Counted from the stretch's first letter, positions 25,466 through 33,897 are shown. The stretch is DNA of 64,000 nt from an uncultured Lachnospiraceae bacterium (GCA_947591155.1 CANQDA010000003.1:85891-149890), one strand, 5' to 3'. Numbers and translations are program-made. The notes: generated by a model from the sequence alone, not told the origin.

Positions 25466-26209
25466 CTACTTTATAAGAAAAATAAAACCATTTTTATCAT
25501 AATAGGCCATGCCCATATCCCCCTGTTTTTTGATCGGAATCCGTATGACCGTCCTCAGCTTCTCCGGTGCGCACCTTCGCGCATCGCTCAGATAGATCTC
25601 ATGATGAAACCTCTGTTCTGTGATGTCCGGCACATATCCTTGCTCCTCTATGTACCGATGCATCATTTCCACTGTCCCCGGCTCGTCATCATATGGCCCA
25701 ATGTGCATACACTGCACGCACAGGCCCTCCTCATAGGTCAGAAACTCCACCTTGGAAAAATCCTGTTTTTTCTTCGCCTCCGCCTCGGAAACCGCCCAGC
25801 CAAACTCTTCCCTTGTGACAAACTCCGGCAGACGTATGAGCGAGATCCACTGAAAGTTCTCTTTATGAGTATAATCCATTTTCCACGCGTCGTCCAGCCT
25901 GCCGGCTCGGTCGGCCAGCATACCGTTCTCCGGATGCTGCTTCTTTTGCCACCAGAATCCCTCCAGTGGCGGAACCACATAGTCAAAATATCCGTCAATC
26001 TGATGGCTGCCTTTTTTGCTCATCTTGATCGTAAAGGCAATCCCGTACAGCAGCCCGATGGATGCCTTATATTCTCCGCCTTCCACATTCGGATCCCCCT
26101 GTCCCCGAACCGCAATATAATTCATCTTCGGAACCGTAATAATCCCCGGCACAGCCTTCGGCAGATAAAATTCCTTGTATTCTTTCTTATAGTCAAATGC
26201 CATCTCCAT
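25466..26209 (-). CDS. GyrI-like small-molecule-binding protein
   Basis: 247 codons from the ATG at 26209, which overlaps the upstream stop in TGATG, a translational-coupling arrangement, with AAGGGG just before. The sequence fits the GyrI-like effector-binding fold (FYLPKAVPGIITVPKMNYIA, VRGQGDP, WISLIRLPEFVTREEF, CMHIGPYDDEPGTVEMMHRY). Such domains bind hydrophobic small molecules and in some cases hydrolyse them. It lacks a DNA-binding part. Last gene of a three-gene operon with the YjbR/DUF3795 and WYL genes. Confidence 0.85.
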   Translation of the reverse strand: MEMAFDYKKEYKEFYLPKAVPGIITVPKMNYIAVRGQGDPNVEGGEYKASIGLLYGIAFTIKMSKKGSHQIDGYFDYVVPPLEGFWWQKKQHPENGMLADRAGRLDDAWKMDYTHKENFQWISLIRLPEFVTREEFGWAVSEAEAKKKQDFSKVEFLTYEEGLCVQCMHIGPYDDEPGTVEMMHRYIEEQGYVPDITEQRFHHEIYLSDARRCAPEKLRTVIRIPIKKQGDMGMAYYDKNGFIFLIK

Positions 26210-26859
26210 CACCCCTTCAGCCGTTTTACCCGCTCAGCCACATTTTTCCTGAATTCTTCTTCCGAAAAGCTCGGATCCCTCGTTCCCAGGATCAGATCGC
26301 AGGGAGGCTTCCCGCACTCACCGCAGGAATGGAAGCCATTTTGAATTCTGCAACAGGCATAAATGGGACATTCCTTTCCCTCCGGCGCATGGAACACCTT
26401 TCCGCATACGGCATTGCATCCTTTGCACAGTTCCCCGTAACAATTACACGAAGCACAATCCGCACCGCAGCAGCTGATCAGGTCGTCCTTCTTTGCTGTC
26501 TCCAGAATTTCCCTCTGTTTTTTCTTGCTCAGACTTCCAAGTACGATCTGGTAAGCCTTGTCCAGCAGGTCTTTCAGGAGGTCGTCCGGCACCTCGCCGT
26601 CCGCTTTCACCGAATTCCAGTGCGTTTTGTTCATATAATATCCGGGGATGATATCTTCATATTGCTTCCGCAGAAAATCGCCCTCCAGCGGATCCAGCTT
26701 CAGTGTAATGTAATAAGGCTTGTTGTCCTCCCAGCTCCTGCATACCGCAGCAAACATTTTCCCGCCGATCTGATAGCGCATCCAGTTCCAGTCTTTTTGC
26801 AGGTCTTTCGTCACGCCCGGCTTTTTCATCAGATATTCATCCAGCCATTCATATCTCAT
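26209..26859 (-). CDS. YjbR/MmcQ domain fused to Cys-rich DUF3795 domain
   Basis: 216 codons from the ATG at 26859, favoured by GGGAGG; an in-frame ATG exists at 26886. Residues 1-115 match the YjbR/MmcQ DNA-binding-like fold (YEWLDEYLMKKPGVTKDLQK, FAAVCRSWEDNKPYYITLKL). Residues 125-200 are a cysteine-rich DUF3795 region (CCGADCASCNCYGELCKGCN, CPIYACCRIQNGFHSCGECG) that probably binds zinc. The fusion is common in Clostridia; the role is unknown. Translationally coupled to the GyrI-like gene. Confidence 0.85.
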   Translation of the reverse strand: MRYEWLDEYLMKKPGVTKDLQKDWNWMRYQIGGKMFAAVCRSWEDNKPYYITLKLDPLEGDFLRKQYEDIIPGYYMNKTHWNSVKADGEVPDDLLKDLLDKAYQIVLGSLSKKKQREILETAKKDDLISCCGADCASCNCYGELCKGCNAVCGKVFHAPEGKECPIYACCRIQNGFHSCGECGKPPCDLILGTRDPSFSEEEFRKNVAERVKRLKG

Positions 26860-26938
26860 ATGCTTCGCTCCTCCCGTAGATTCCATGCACCGCTTCTTTT
26901 TATCGGTTCCTTTTATTGGTTTCTTTCATCAATTCTGT

Positions 26939-27853
26939 TCATTGATTTTTTTCATAGGTTTTTCTCATGGCCTCCGCAATATTAGAAATCCTCTCCCGCA
27001 CCTCGGGCGGTTCCAGCATCTCCGCCTTTTCCCCGAATGTCAGTATCCACGCGACAAGATTCTCCATGTCCGTATAATCCGCCTGAAAAAGCAGCCGCCC
27101 GTCGTCCGTCTCGGTAAAACAGTGCGGCCCGAACTCCTCCACCAGTCGCCACTTCACATCCGGGTCAAAGAGAGCTTTCACCCGGATGCCTCCCGGAAAT
27201 ATCCTTTCATTGGACAGATCCGGCATCGGAACCTCCCGAGACACAAAGTTTTTTTCAGAAACGGACAGCCGATCCATACGGTTCAGCTTAAACAGGCGGA
27301 AGTCCTTACGCTCCATGCACCAAGCCCATACATACCAGCCTGCCCACTTAAACACAACGTAGTATGGCTCGACGGTCCGGACGCTCTCCCCCGACGGAGC
27401 ATAATACCTGAAATCAAGCAGCCTCCTGTTCTCGATCGCATCCTGTATCATCTCAATTTTCGGAGCAAGCGTCCCTTTATACCAGGAAGACAGATCGATC
27501 AGCATGGAATCCCTGCCGCTTACCAATTCCGAGGATCCGCTCTGCAGCTTTTCCATCAGCCGACTGTAATATCTGCTTCCACTCACACTGTCAAGGCTCC
27601 TAAGCCCGGCAAGAATCCCCTGCATATCCTTTGAGGTCAGGATCGTCCTATCCATCCGGTATCCGTCCATGATACGGATCCCGCCGCCGGTTCCCTGTAT
27701 CGTTCTGACCGGGATCCCCGCTTTGCAGAGATCCTCGATATCCCTGTTTATCGTTCTTCTCGAAACCTCAAACTTTTCCGCCAGTCTGGGCGCAGTTGTC
27801 ATGTCTTCCTGCAGCAAGACCGACAAGATCCCGATCAGCCTGTCTATCTTCAT
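26939..27853 (-). CDS. WYL-domain (YafY-like) transcriptional regulator
   Basis: 304 codons. The N-terminal winged helix-turn-helix is of HTH_11 type (IGILSVLLQEDMTTAPRLAE, FEVSRRTINRDIEDLCKAGI), followed by a WYL domain (LLDFRYYAPSGESVRTVEPY, FKWAGWYVWAWCMERKDFRL) and a WCX C-terminal part. WYL regulators sense nucleotides or nucleic acid ends in some defence systems, but most in Firmicutes control small neighbouring operons. It heads the operon 27853 to 25466 with the YjbR/DUF3795 and GyrI-like genes. Confidence 0.9.
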   Translation of the reverse strand: MKIDRLIGILSVLLQEDMTTAPRLAEKFEVSRRTINRDIEDLCKAGIPVRTIQGTGGGIRIMDGYRMDRTILTSKDMQGILAGLRSLDSVSGSRYYSRLMEKLQSGSSELVSGRDSMLIDLSSWYKGTLAPKIEMIQDAIENRRLLDFRYYAPSGESVRTVEPYYVVFKWAGWYVWAWCMERKDFRLFKLNRMDRLSVSEKNFVSREVPMPDLSNERIFPGGIRVKALFDPDVKWRLVEEFGPHCFTETDDGRLLFQADYTDMENLVAWILTFGEKAEMLEPPEVRERISNIAEAMRKTYEKNQ

Positions 27854-28027
27854 AACTTTTCCCGCTCCGTTTTTATCCTAGCATATCAAACACGACAGCT
27901 GTATGTCATGTTTATTATACCAGTTTTCTTTTTTCCTGAAAACAAAAATAACGGCTGGAAACAACAAACAGCAACAGTTATTTCATAATTTCCCTGTTGT
28001 AAAATCAAGGCTTCAAGCATATAATGA

Positions 28028-28054
28028 AAGTAGGAATTTCTGATTTCCCTACTT
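28028..28054 (+). promoter_or_regulatory. hairpin in the toxin-antitoxin leader
   Basis: AAGTAGG (28028-28034) and CCTACTT (28048-28054) form a stem followed by T4G, ending 8 bp before the AGGAGG ribosome site of the antitoxin. It could be an attenuator or the operator bound by the antitoxin. Confidence 0.45.
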
Positions 28055-28076
28055 TTTGTTCGAGGAGGACCTTATT

Positions 28077-28352
28077 ATGTCTGAAAACATATTGGTAAAT
28101 GATGCAAGAGTAATGTCAAAAGGACAAGTAACTATTCCAAAAAACATTCGTGCGGCTCTCGGTGTCTCTACAGGTGACCGCGTCACTTTTATTGTAGAAG
28201 ACGGTTCCGTCCGCATAATCAATTCCGCTATCTATGCCATACAGAAATTTCAGGAACAGATGAAAGGTCAGGCAGCTTTAGCCGGATTTGCCTCAGAGGA
28301 GAATATCGCAGACTGGATCACCAACTCGCGTCGGGAGGAAAATGCTGAATGA
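28077..28352 (+). CDS. AbrB/SpoVT-type antitoxin
   Basis: 91 codons from the ATG at 28077, set by GAGGAGG. The swapped-hairpin AbrB domain is clear near the N-terminus (RVMSKGQVTIPKNIRAALGV, GDRVTFIVEDGSVRII). The C-terminal tail (FASEENIADWITNSRREENA) should wrap the toxin. It is the first gene of a type II pair; its stop overlaps the toxin start in ATGA. Antitoxins of this type bind DNA and repress their own promoter. Confidence 0.9.
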   Translation: MSENILVNDARVMSKGQVTIPKNIRAALGVSTGDRVTFIVEDGSVRIINSAIYAIQKFQEQMKGQAALAGFASEENIADWITNSRREENAE

Positions 28353-28753
28353 AAGTTATGATTGACACTAACGTCATTATTTCAGCGGCACTTTTCCCGA
28401 GCGGTAAAGCCGCTCAGGCCTTTCTGAAAGCCCTACTTCCACCTTATATTCCTCTTGTTTGTGATTATATAGTGGATGAATTACATCGTAAATTCCGTGA
28501 GAAATTTCCAGATCGCGTCACAGAACTGGAGGCTTTTCTGTTTCATGCGTTGACGTATATCCGTGTAGTACCTACACCAGAAGGGCCAATTAATGCAGAA
28601 CTTACAATCAGAGATCCCAAGGATCGCCCGATTCTTCGTGCCGCCTTAAATGCTCATGCAGATTTGTTTTTGACCGGGGATAAGGATTTTTTGGAAGCAT
28701 CTATAACTGATCCCCGAATCATTAGTGTTTCTGCTTTTCTTAATATAAAATGA
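28349..28753 (+). CDS. PIN-domain RNase toxin (VapC-like)
   Basis: 134 codons, start inside the antitoxin stop (4-bp overlap). PIN-domain acidic residues are visible: VMIDTNVIISAAL at the N-terminus, a conserved Glu in IVDELHRKFREKFPDR, RDPKDRPILRAALNAHADLF and TGDKDFLE. These toxins cleave RNA with Mg2+ or Mn2+. The paired antitoxin is at 28077. The gene is intact by length, so the pair is probably functional. Confidence 0.9.
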   Translation: MKVMIDTNVIISAALFPSGKAAQAFLKALLPPYIPLVCDYIVDELHRKFREKFPDRVTELEAFLFHALTYIRVVPTPEGPINAELTIRDPKDRPILRAALNAHADLFLTGDKDFLEASITDPRIISVSAFLNIK

Positions 28754-28758
28754 TACTG

Positions 28759-28824
28759 TCACATCACCTCCGCTAACGCACTGAATATTTTCCTGTTATT
28801 GGCATCTGTCTTATAGGAAAATTC
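28759..28824 (-). pseudogene. relic of a second C26 (PuuD-like) hydrolase C-terminus
   Basis: The minus strand reads EFSYKTDANNRKIFSALAEV, then Met and a stop. It lines up with EFSYKTDVNSRRIFRALVEA of the intact gene at 21830. Nothing upstream of this 22-codon piece matches, so only the extreme end of a former paralogue, or an end carried by recombination, remains. It abuts the toxin stop codon. Confidence 0.65.
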
Positions 28825-28887
28825 ATTACGCACGAAAAAGAGCACCAGATTTCTCTGATGCCCTCTACAGTGATTCTCATTCGATCG

Positions 28888-29325
28888 TTACAGCTTTCCT
28901 TCGCCGCCCATCCTTCTCGTCATCTCCTCAATTCTTTCAAGAGGAAAAGGCGGCTGCCCCAAAGGTTTCATTGCAATAGACATAAGCTTCATGGGATTAT
29001 CATCCGCTGCGACTCGGTTGGAGCTGAATGCTCCGCATCTTTTGCATCTGTGAATGATCGCCCATTCCCCTTTGTTTCTTACCCACACAGATATAGGTTC
29101 CATGTGTCCGCCGCAATCAGATTCTCTGTCGCCCGGCTCAATATCCACATGTAAGCTGTACAGGCAATTGGGGCAATGATTCCTGTGATTGCTGCCGGCG
29201 CCTTCCGGCACGACGATTCTGCCGCAATTTTTACATACAAACGTATCGTTGCATGGATGCGTTTTATAATAGCATTTTTCGTATAGCTTTCGTTTGTTCT
29301 CTCTATTCACTTTCGGATCCTCCAT
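28888..29325 (-). CDS. RNHCP-domain zinc-finger protein
   Basis: About 145 codons from the ATG at 29325, which lies 23 bp inside the upstream CD3324-like gene; starts at 29355 or 29403 are possible. Cysteine knuckles CKNCGRIVVPEGAGSN and NHCPNC give the RNHCP signature, and a third pair CKRCGAFSSN follows. RNHCP proteins are small, probably zinc-binding, of unknown function. The overlap suggests translational coupling with the gene upstream. Confidence 0.8.
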   Translation of the reverse strand: MEDPKVNRENKRKLYEKCYYKTHPCNDTFVCKNCGRIVVPEGAGSNHRNHCPNCLYSLHVDIEPGDRESDCGGHMEPISVWVRNKGEWAIIHRCKRCGAFSSNRVAADDNPMKLMSIAMKPLGQPPFPLERIEEMTRRMGGEGKL

Positions 29326-29608
29326 TCTCTTCTTGTATGGAGGATTCATATTCATGTATGATTCTCTGGATCCTTTTCTCCGAGAGGAAATACATGCTGC
29401 CAAGCTCTGCGGCAGTTGCGCCCGAAAAGTACCTTTTCACGATCTCCTTGTTTCGTTTCGCCAGCCTGTCTCTGGCGCCACTCTTTTCACCCCACGATAA
29501 TATGTTTTCATCCCTTCGCGGAATGTATAAAACTTTGCCGTCAACGTACCTTTGAATTTCTCTGATCAAATTTTCCGGCAAAATTTCGGCTGCGTTAATA
29601 TAGCTCAT
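29303..29608 (-). CDS. CD3324-family Mor-like DNA-binding protein
   Basis: 101 codons with an AGGAGG site. The sequence INAAEILPENLIREIQRYVD, GKVLYIPRRDENILSWGE and the helix-turn-helix TAAELGSMYFLSEKRIQRII fit the CD3324 family, related to Mor/sigma-like regulators. Its C-terminal end overlaps the RNHCP gene by 23 bp. The target is unknown. Confidence 0.85.
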   Translation of the reverse strand: MSYINAAEILPENLIREIQRYVDGKVLYIPRRDENILSWGEKSGARDRLAKRNKEIVKRYFSGATAAELGSMYFLSEKRIQRIIHEYESSIQEENGGSESE

Positions 29609-29636
29609 ATGCGTCCTCCTAATGTAGCATTAGGGT

Positions 29637-29682
29637 GCAATGGCTATAGCACTTAATTATTTGCAATAGCCATTGCTATTGC
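29637..29682. promoter_or_regulatory. nested hairpins upstream of the CD3324-like gene
   Basis: GCAATGGCTAT (29637-29647) pairs with ATAGCCATTGC (29666-29676). The alternative GCAATAGC/GCTATTGC stem (29663-29682) shares sequence with it, so the two folds exclude each other. This is a possible leader switch or operator, 30-75 bp before the start codon. Confidence 0.4.
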
Positions 29683-29793
29683 GCCGTCTCCTTATAGTTC
29701 TTCATACAACACCGTTTAACCTTTCTGTTTGCTTTATTTTTGTTCAGGATAACATATAAACAGGAATATTGGCAACCTCGTTTTCAAATTAAA

Positions 29794-30405
29794 CTATTCT
29801 TGTCTGTCGCGGCGTAAGCTATTGCATATCGTGTAAACCACGCCCTTTTTTTCTTCCTTTACCCGGAAACTGATATCCGTGAGATCCGTCTGTTCGAACA
29901 GCTCCGGCAGGTCGTCTGAAATTCCCTGACCCGTGTATTTCAGATAAGCTTCCTTCATCGTCCACAGCCTGGTAAATTCGGCCGCGGGATCCGAGGCGGA
30001 CCAAATGCGGCGTTTTTCCGCTTCGCTGCAGCAGCCGCACAGGGCGTCGTCCAAAAAAGCCGGGATCTCCTCTATGTCGCAGCCTACCTCCTGTTCGTCG
30101 ATCACGCACAGGACGCCCCGTCTGCAGTGGCTTAAGTTAAAATAAATACCGGGATGATCCCACAGATACGGTTTTCCGTTTTCCCCGTAGGAGAACACCG
30201 GATCCTCCCGTATCCCGTACTCCCGGCAAAGCCCTTCCTTTAAAAGCAGGTATGCTTTTGCGCAGAGTACCCGGTCTGTCCGGAAGCGGTACTCCATGAC
30301 CCTTCTCCTTCTCCATGCGGGAAGAAGGAGAAGGTCGCGCGCCAGCTGTTCTTCACTTACCGATTCCGGTTCCTCAAATAATAGAATCTTCATACCAATC
30401 TCCAT
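29794..30405 (-). CDS. Sfp-type 4'-phosphopantetheinyl transferase
   Basis: 203 codons; ATG at 30405 follows AAAGGCG, while the ATG at 30393 has GGAG six bases upstream, so either may be used. The Sfp motifs are intact: FNLSHCRRGVLCVID, EVGCDIEEI (Mg-binding Asp/Glu) and FTRLWTMKEAYLKYTG with the catalytic Lys-Glu. It moves phosphopantetheine from CoA to the carrier-domain serines, so it should activate the four T domains of the NRPS at 36985-56230. Last gene of the biosynthetic run; its leader is a near copy of the leader of the hydrolase upstream. Confidence 0.93.
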   Translation of the reverse strand: MEIGMKILLFEEPESVSEEQLARDLLLLPAWRRRRVMEYRFRTDRVLCAKAYLLLKEGLCREYGIREDPVFSYGENGKPYLWDHPGIYFNLSHCRRGVLCVIDEQEVGCDIEEIPAFLDDALCGCCSEAEKRRIWSASDPAAEFTRLWTMKEAYLKYTGQGISDDLPELFEQTDLTDISFRVKEEKKGVVYTICNSLRRDRQE

Positions 30406-30456
30406 TCCGACGCCTTTCAGTCAGAGGCACAAAGTAATGAAAAAGTTATTTTTCTT
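30402..30456. repeat. duplicated leader segment, copy A
   Basis: This stretch, spanning the start and 5' leader of the transferase gene, aligns with 31392-31448: both contain CCATTCCG, CGCCTTT, GGCACAAA and AATGAAAAAGTT in the same order with about 75-80% identity by eye. Confidence 0.6.
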
Positions 30457-30498
30457 ACTGTCACACTCCCCAGAACATAAACAGATTCCAATAGCAGC

Positions 30499-31395
30499 TC
30501 ACACGGCAAAAAATTTGTATGCCGCTTCGTCGATCACTTCCAAGCTCTCCTTCAGATCGAGACGATAGGCCGGAAACGCGTGCGTCAGCTCCTTCTTTCC
30601 CGTATAGTACAGCAGCCTGCAGCTCTGGCCGCTCTTTTTTAGCGCGTCCGCGTATTTTAAAGTGTACTTCTTTAAGAAGTCCGCGTCGCTCGATACCAGA
30701 AGCATCGGAGGAAGGCCGCGCATGACCTCCGGATCCTCCGGGTTCATGTACCGCATGAATTCTCTGTCAAGGCATTTTTTTCCGTAAATCTGCAGCGGAT
30801 AGGCCGCTCCTATAAGATCCGCCTTCTTCGTGTAGAACATCCCGCTGAAGAAAGCCATTCTCCGGATCTGCAGGCCGGAGACGGGGCAGCCGATCTTTTC
30901 CCGTATCCGCTCTGAATTGTGCATGGCAGCCGTGTAGAGCGTCAGGTATGCGCCCGCGCTCTCCGCGACCGCATAAACCCTGTTTCTGTCGCCGTTATAG
31001 TGGGGAAGCAGCGCTTCCGCCTGCCGGAATCCCGCGCAGATATCCGCGATCTCCTGACAGGCGTCCGCCTCCGTGAGCAGCCGGTATTCCAGGTTGAATA
31101 CCAGAAAGCCTCTGCGCGCCAGCTCCTGACAGATGGCGCTCGTCAGCTTCCGGCTGCCCACATAGAGTCCGCCGCCGTGTACCATGAGAATGACGGGCAG
31201 TCTGATCCCCGCGTATTTTTTCGCCCGGTAGATATCCAGAAACAGGGGATTGTGACTGCCGCCCGAATACGCGACGTCAAGCTGCGCTTCGATGTCGTCT
31301 GCGACCGCCGTATTTTGACTGTCGTAATATGGCTCCGCTTTTTTCTGCACATTTTTTGAAAAATAGTACAAGATCGTTTTCATAGGAATCCCCAT
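30499..31395 (-). CDS. alpha/beta hydrolase, HSL/BD-FAE-like esterase
   Basis: 298 codons from the ATG at 31395, a position equivalent to the transferase start; ATG at 31383 is an alternative. The oxyanion-hole motif LMVHGGGLYVGSR and nucleophile elbow AVAESAGAYLTLYTAA mark the hormone-sensitive-lipase-like family; the first Gly of GxSxG is Ala. SSDADFLKKY and THAF supply the usual Asp and His. It is a close paralogue of the N-terminal half of the next protein (shared FYT, YMNPE.PE, LLYY segments). It may edit or offload the NRPS product; no substrate is known. Confidence 0.85.
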   Translation of the reverse strand: MGIPMKTILYYFSKNVQKKAEPYYDSQNTAVADDIEAQLDVAYSGGSHNPLFLDIYRAKKYAGIRLPVILMVHGGGLYVGSRKLTSAICQELARRGFLVFNLEYRLLTEADACQEIADICAGFRQAEALLPHYNGDRNRVYAVAESAGAYLTLYTAAMHNSERIREKIGCPVSGLQIRRMAFFSGMFYTKKADLIGAAYPLQIYGKKCLDREFMRYMNPEDPEVMRGLPPMLLVSSDADFLKKYTLKYADALKKSGQSCRLLYYTGKKELTHAFPAYRLDLKESLEVIDEAAYKFFAV

Positions 31396-31448
31396 TCCGT
31401 CGCCTTTTGGTTGACGGCACAAATAATAATGAAAAAGTTGCTTTTTAC
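31392..31448. repeat. duplicated leader segment, copy B
   Basis: Leader of the hydrolase at 30499-31395, near copy of 30402-30456. Both leaders place AAAGGCG-x-CGGAATGG at the start codon. Confidence 0.6.
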
Positions 31449-31449
31449 A

Positions 31450-33897
31450 CTATTTCTCTACGTAATAGTCAACCGTGCTCGCGTCAAACAGGACTCCCAG
31501 CACATCCATCAGCAACCTGCTCGGTCCCTTGTCCTCGGCTCCTTTTGCAGAAGCCCCGGTCCCGGAGACTTCCGCTTTCTTTTCCTTTTGCTCCTTTATG
31601 CTGTCCTTCGTCATGGAGAGCAGCGCAAGCGCCTTGCTCACACGCTGTATATGCCTGTTCCAGTCCTCAGTCTTCTCCAGGCGTTTCTTTCTGGCTTCGT
31701 CTGTCTCTCCAAGAGCCAGACCGGATCCCGGCGCATACGGAAGCTGCGGCATGAGCGGGGGCAGCGGAAACGGTACAAACGCCGGCGCCACCGATCCTGC
31801 AGTCGCGCCGTCCCCGTAGGCGACGTCAGCGGCATAATCCCCGGCGTGCGACTTTTCGGCCTTCACCTCCGCCTTGGCGCCCCTTTCCTCCAGGAACTGT
31901 CTGATCTGTGCAAGCTCTTCCTTCGTGACTGTCTTATCCTCGATACAGATCTGATCGATGCTCGCAAAATTGACCGGTTTTTCTTCCCCGCGCCACTGCC
32001 GCACCAGGGACGCATACACAAGGAGCGTATCCACATGATAGGCTTCCACGGCCCTGCTGTACGTTCCGCTGTACCCCGCCTTGTAGGTCATCAGCACGGA
32101 ATCGTTGAGCAAAAGCGCCTGATGAAGCTGTTTCGCCAGGGAATGTGTGTTATACAGGTCCAGTGTCAGGCCGATGAACCGACGGTGCTTATGTTTCCCG
32201 TACCCTTCAAGGGCGATCGCGTTGATCTGCTCATCGGAGAAGGAAACCGCGCTGTATTCCCCGGTGTCGTCTTTCTGCGTGTGAAGCGCCATGCTGGTAC
32301 TTGCGCAGGATTTCGCCGCATAGGAGATCGGCGTCGCCTCATATTTTGCCAGCAGCTCCGGCATAAACAACGCGCCTTCCACCTTCTTCAGCTGCAGCTC
32401 GTTGTCTCTGGCCGCGCGCTTCTCGCTTTCGCTCGCGCAGGGGCCTGCCGCCTCTGTGTGCAGGACGATGATGCTTTTCAGGCCGATCTCTTCTCTTTCT
32501 TCTGTCAGCCTGCGCAGCAGCGCGGGCGTGATCTCATAATCTGTAAGGATCAGGTCCGTGAGCTTTTCTTTTTTGATCAGTTCGATCAGCTGCCCGGTTT
32601 TTTGTGCCAGCGGGTACGGCAGCATGGAGATGAACGCGCCCGTCATGTCAAGGGCGTAAAAGCTGCTTGCCGCCTCCGCCGTCATCGCGCCTAAGATACC
32701 GACGCGGGCGGAGCCTTTTTCGGACATCCCCAGCGCGGAGAAGACCTCCGCGTATTTCTTCCACTGGCGCAGCATCTGGCGGTAGGTGTATTTTCTGCTG
32801 TCGTCCACGACCGCCACCGCGTCCAGCTTATCCTTCGATTCTGAGTTCATGCCGGATATGGCTTCCCAGAGCCTCTGTCTGGCAAAGGCGCCCTCTGCGA
32901 TCTCCTGCTCGATCTCTTTCGCCCTCTTCTTCTCTCCGGAACTCGTCTTCTGTCTCGCTTTGGCGAGAGCTGCCTGCTCCTCAAAGAATTTCACCATCTT
33001 GTCGTTCGCGTCCTTACTCTGCGGCAGGTACGGCCTTGAGAAGTTGAAGGTGTGGAACAGATCCGATTCTCCGTAATAGAGAAGCTTTGTGGTCTTGCCC
33101 GCGTTCTTCAGCGCCTTGTGAAACATGAGCGTATAGTTGTTCAAAAAGTCTCCTCTCGCCGTCACCAGGAAGGTAGGCGGAAGGTTGTTGATGATCTCCG
33201 GATGCTCCGGGTTCATGTACTGAAGGAACTTTTTGTCATCAAACTTATCGCCGTAAAACTGCTCGGCAAGGAGCATTCCCAGAAGGTCGTCGCCGTTGGT
33301 GTAAAACATTCCGCCGGACAGTCCCAGCGCTTTGAAGGTCATTCTGCTGGGTTTATAGCCGATGGCGTCCTGCAGCTTTTTGGATCTTTTCATCGCGGCC
33401 GTGTAAATGGCGAGAAAAGCTCCCCCACTGTCAGCCGTCAGGAAGATCCTGGTCGGATCCACATCGTACTCGACGATCTTTTTGCCGACATAGTCCATTC
33501 CGGCGCAGACATCGTCCAGCTGTTCGCAGATGGTAGCTCTGGGCGCAAGCCGGTATTCGATCGCAAACACCAGATATCCCCTGGAGGCCATCTCCCTGCC
33601 CAGCTTGAGGGAGATCTTGCGGTCTCCCGTCACCAGACCGCCGCCATGGATGCTCACGATCACGGGGAGCTCCTTGCCGTCGTACTCCGATCCTACCGGT
33701 TTGAAAATATCCATTGCCAGAGGAACTCCGGCGCGGTTGATATAGGGGAAGTTCAGCGATTCCTCCACGTTGGGCGGCACTTCGTCCTTCGCGGAGGGAT
33801 TCGTGGGATTGCGCGCCCCGACGCCCTGCAAAACCTCCAGGGCAACGCGGACGCCGATCCTGCGGACGTTTCCCATAACAGTTCTCTCGTGTTTCAT
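31450..33897 (-). CDS. alpha/beta hydrolase fused to degenerate adenylation-like domain
   Basis: 815 codons from the ATG at 33897 (GGAGGG site). Residues 1-320 are an HSL-like hydrolase (VSIHGGGLVTGDR, LTADSGGAFLAIYTAAM, LSGGMFYTNGDDLLG), paralogous to the 30499 protein. Residues 350-690 align with the AMP-binding protein at 33930 (YTYRQMLRQWKKYAEVFSAL, ALDMTGAFISMLPYPLAQK), but the P-loop position reads LHTQKDDTG instead of LHTSGTTKG and the GYGxSE and GKVD motifs are missing. It should not adenylate anything. A proline-rich stretch with MPQLPYAPG and a helical tail end the protein. It may be a structural or gatekeeping partner of the NRPS. No precedent for this fusion is known to me. Confidence 0.8.
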   Translation of the reverse strand: MKHERTVMGNVRRIGVRVALEVLQGVGARNPTNPSAKDEVPPNVEESLNFPYINRAGVPLAMDIFKPVGSEYDGKELPVIVSIHGGGLVTGDRKISLKLGREMASRGYLVFAIEYRLAPRATICEQLDDVCAGMDYVGKKIVEYDVDPTRIFLTADSGGAFLAIYTAAMKRSKKLQDAIGYKPSRMTFKALGLSGGMFYTNGDDLLGMLLAEQFYGDKFDDKKFLQYMNPEHPEIINNLPPTFLVTARGDFLNNYTLMFHKALKNAGKTTKLLYYGESDLFHTFNFSRPYLPQSKDANDKMVKFFEEQAALAKARQKTSSGEKKRAKEIEQEIAEGAFARQRLWEAISGMNSESKDKLDAVAVVDDSRKYTYRQMLRQWKKYAEVFSALGMSEKGSARVGILGAMTAEAASSFYALDMTGAFISMLPYPLAQKTGQLIELIKKEKLTDLILTDYEITPALLRRLTEEREEIGLKSIIVLHTEAAGPCASESEKRAARDNELQLKKVEGALFMPELLAKYEATPISYAAKSCASTSMALHTQKDDTGEYSAVSFSDEQINAIALEGYGKHKHRRFIGLTLDLYNTHSLAKQLHQALLLNDSVLMTYKAGYSGTYSRAVEAYHVDTLLVYASLVRQWRGEEKPVNFASIDQICIEDKTVTKEELAQIRQFLEERGAKAEVKAEKSHAGDYAADVAYGDGATAGSVAPAFVPFPLPPLMPQLPYAPGSGLALGETDEARKKRLEKTEDWNRHIQRVSKALALLSMTKDSIKEQKEKKAEVSGTGASAKGAEDKGPSRLLMDVLGVLFDASTVDYYVEK

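Noticed and set aside
31411..32694. 427-codon plus-strand frame opposite the hydrolase fusion
   Set aside because: Antisense shadow of the 31450-33897 gene with biased composition and no recognisable domain.
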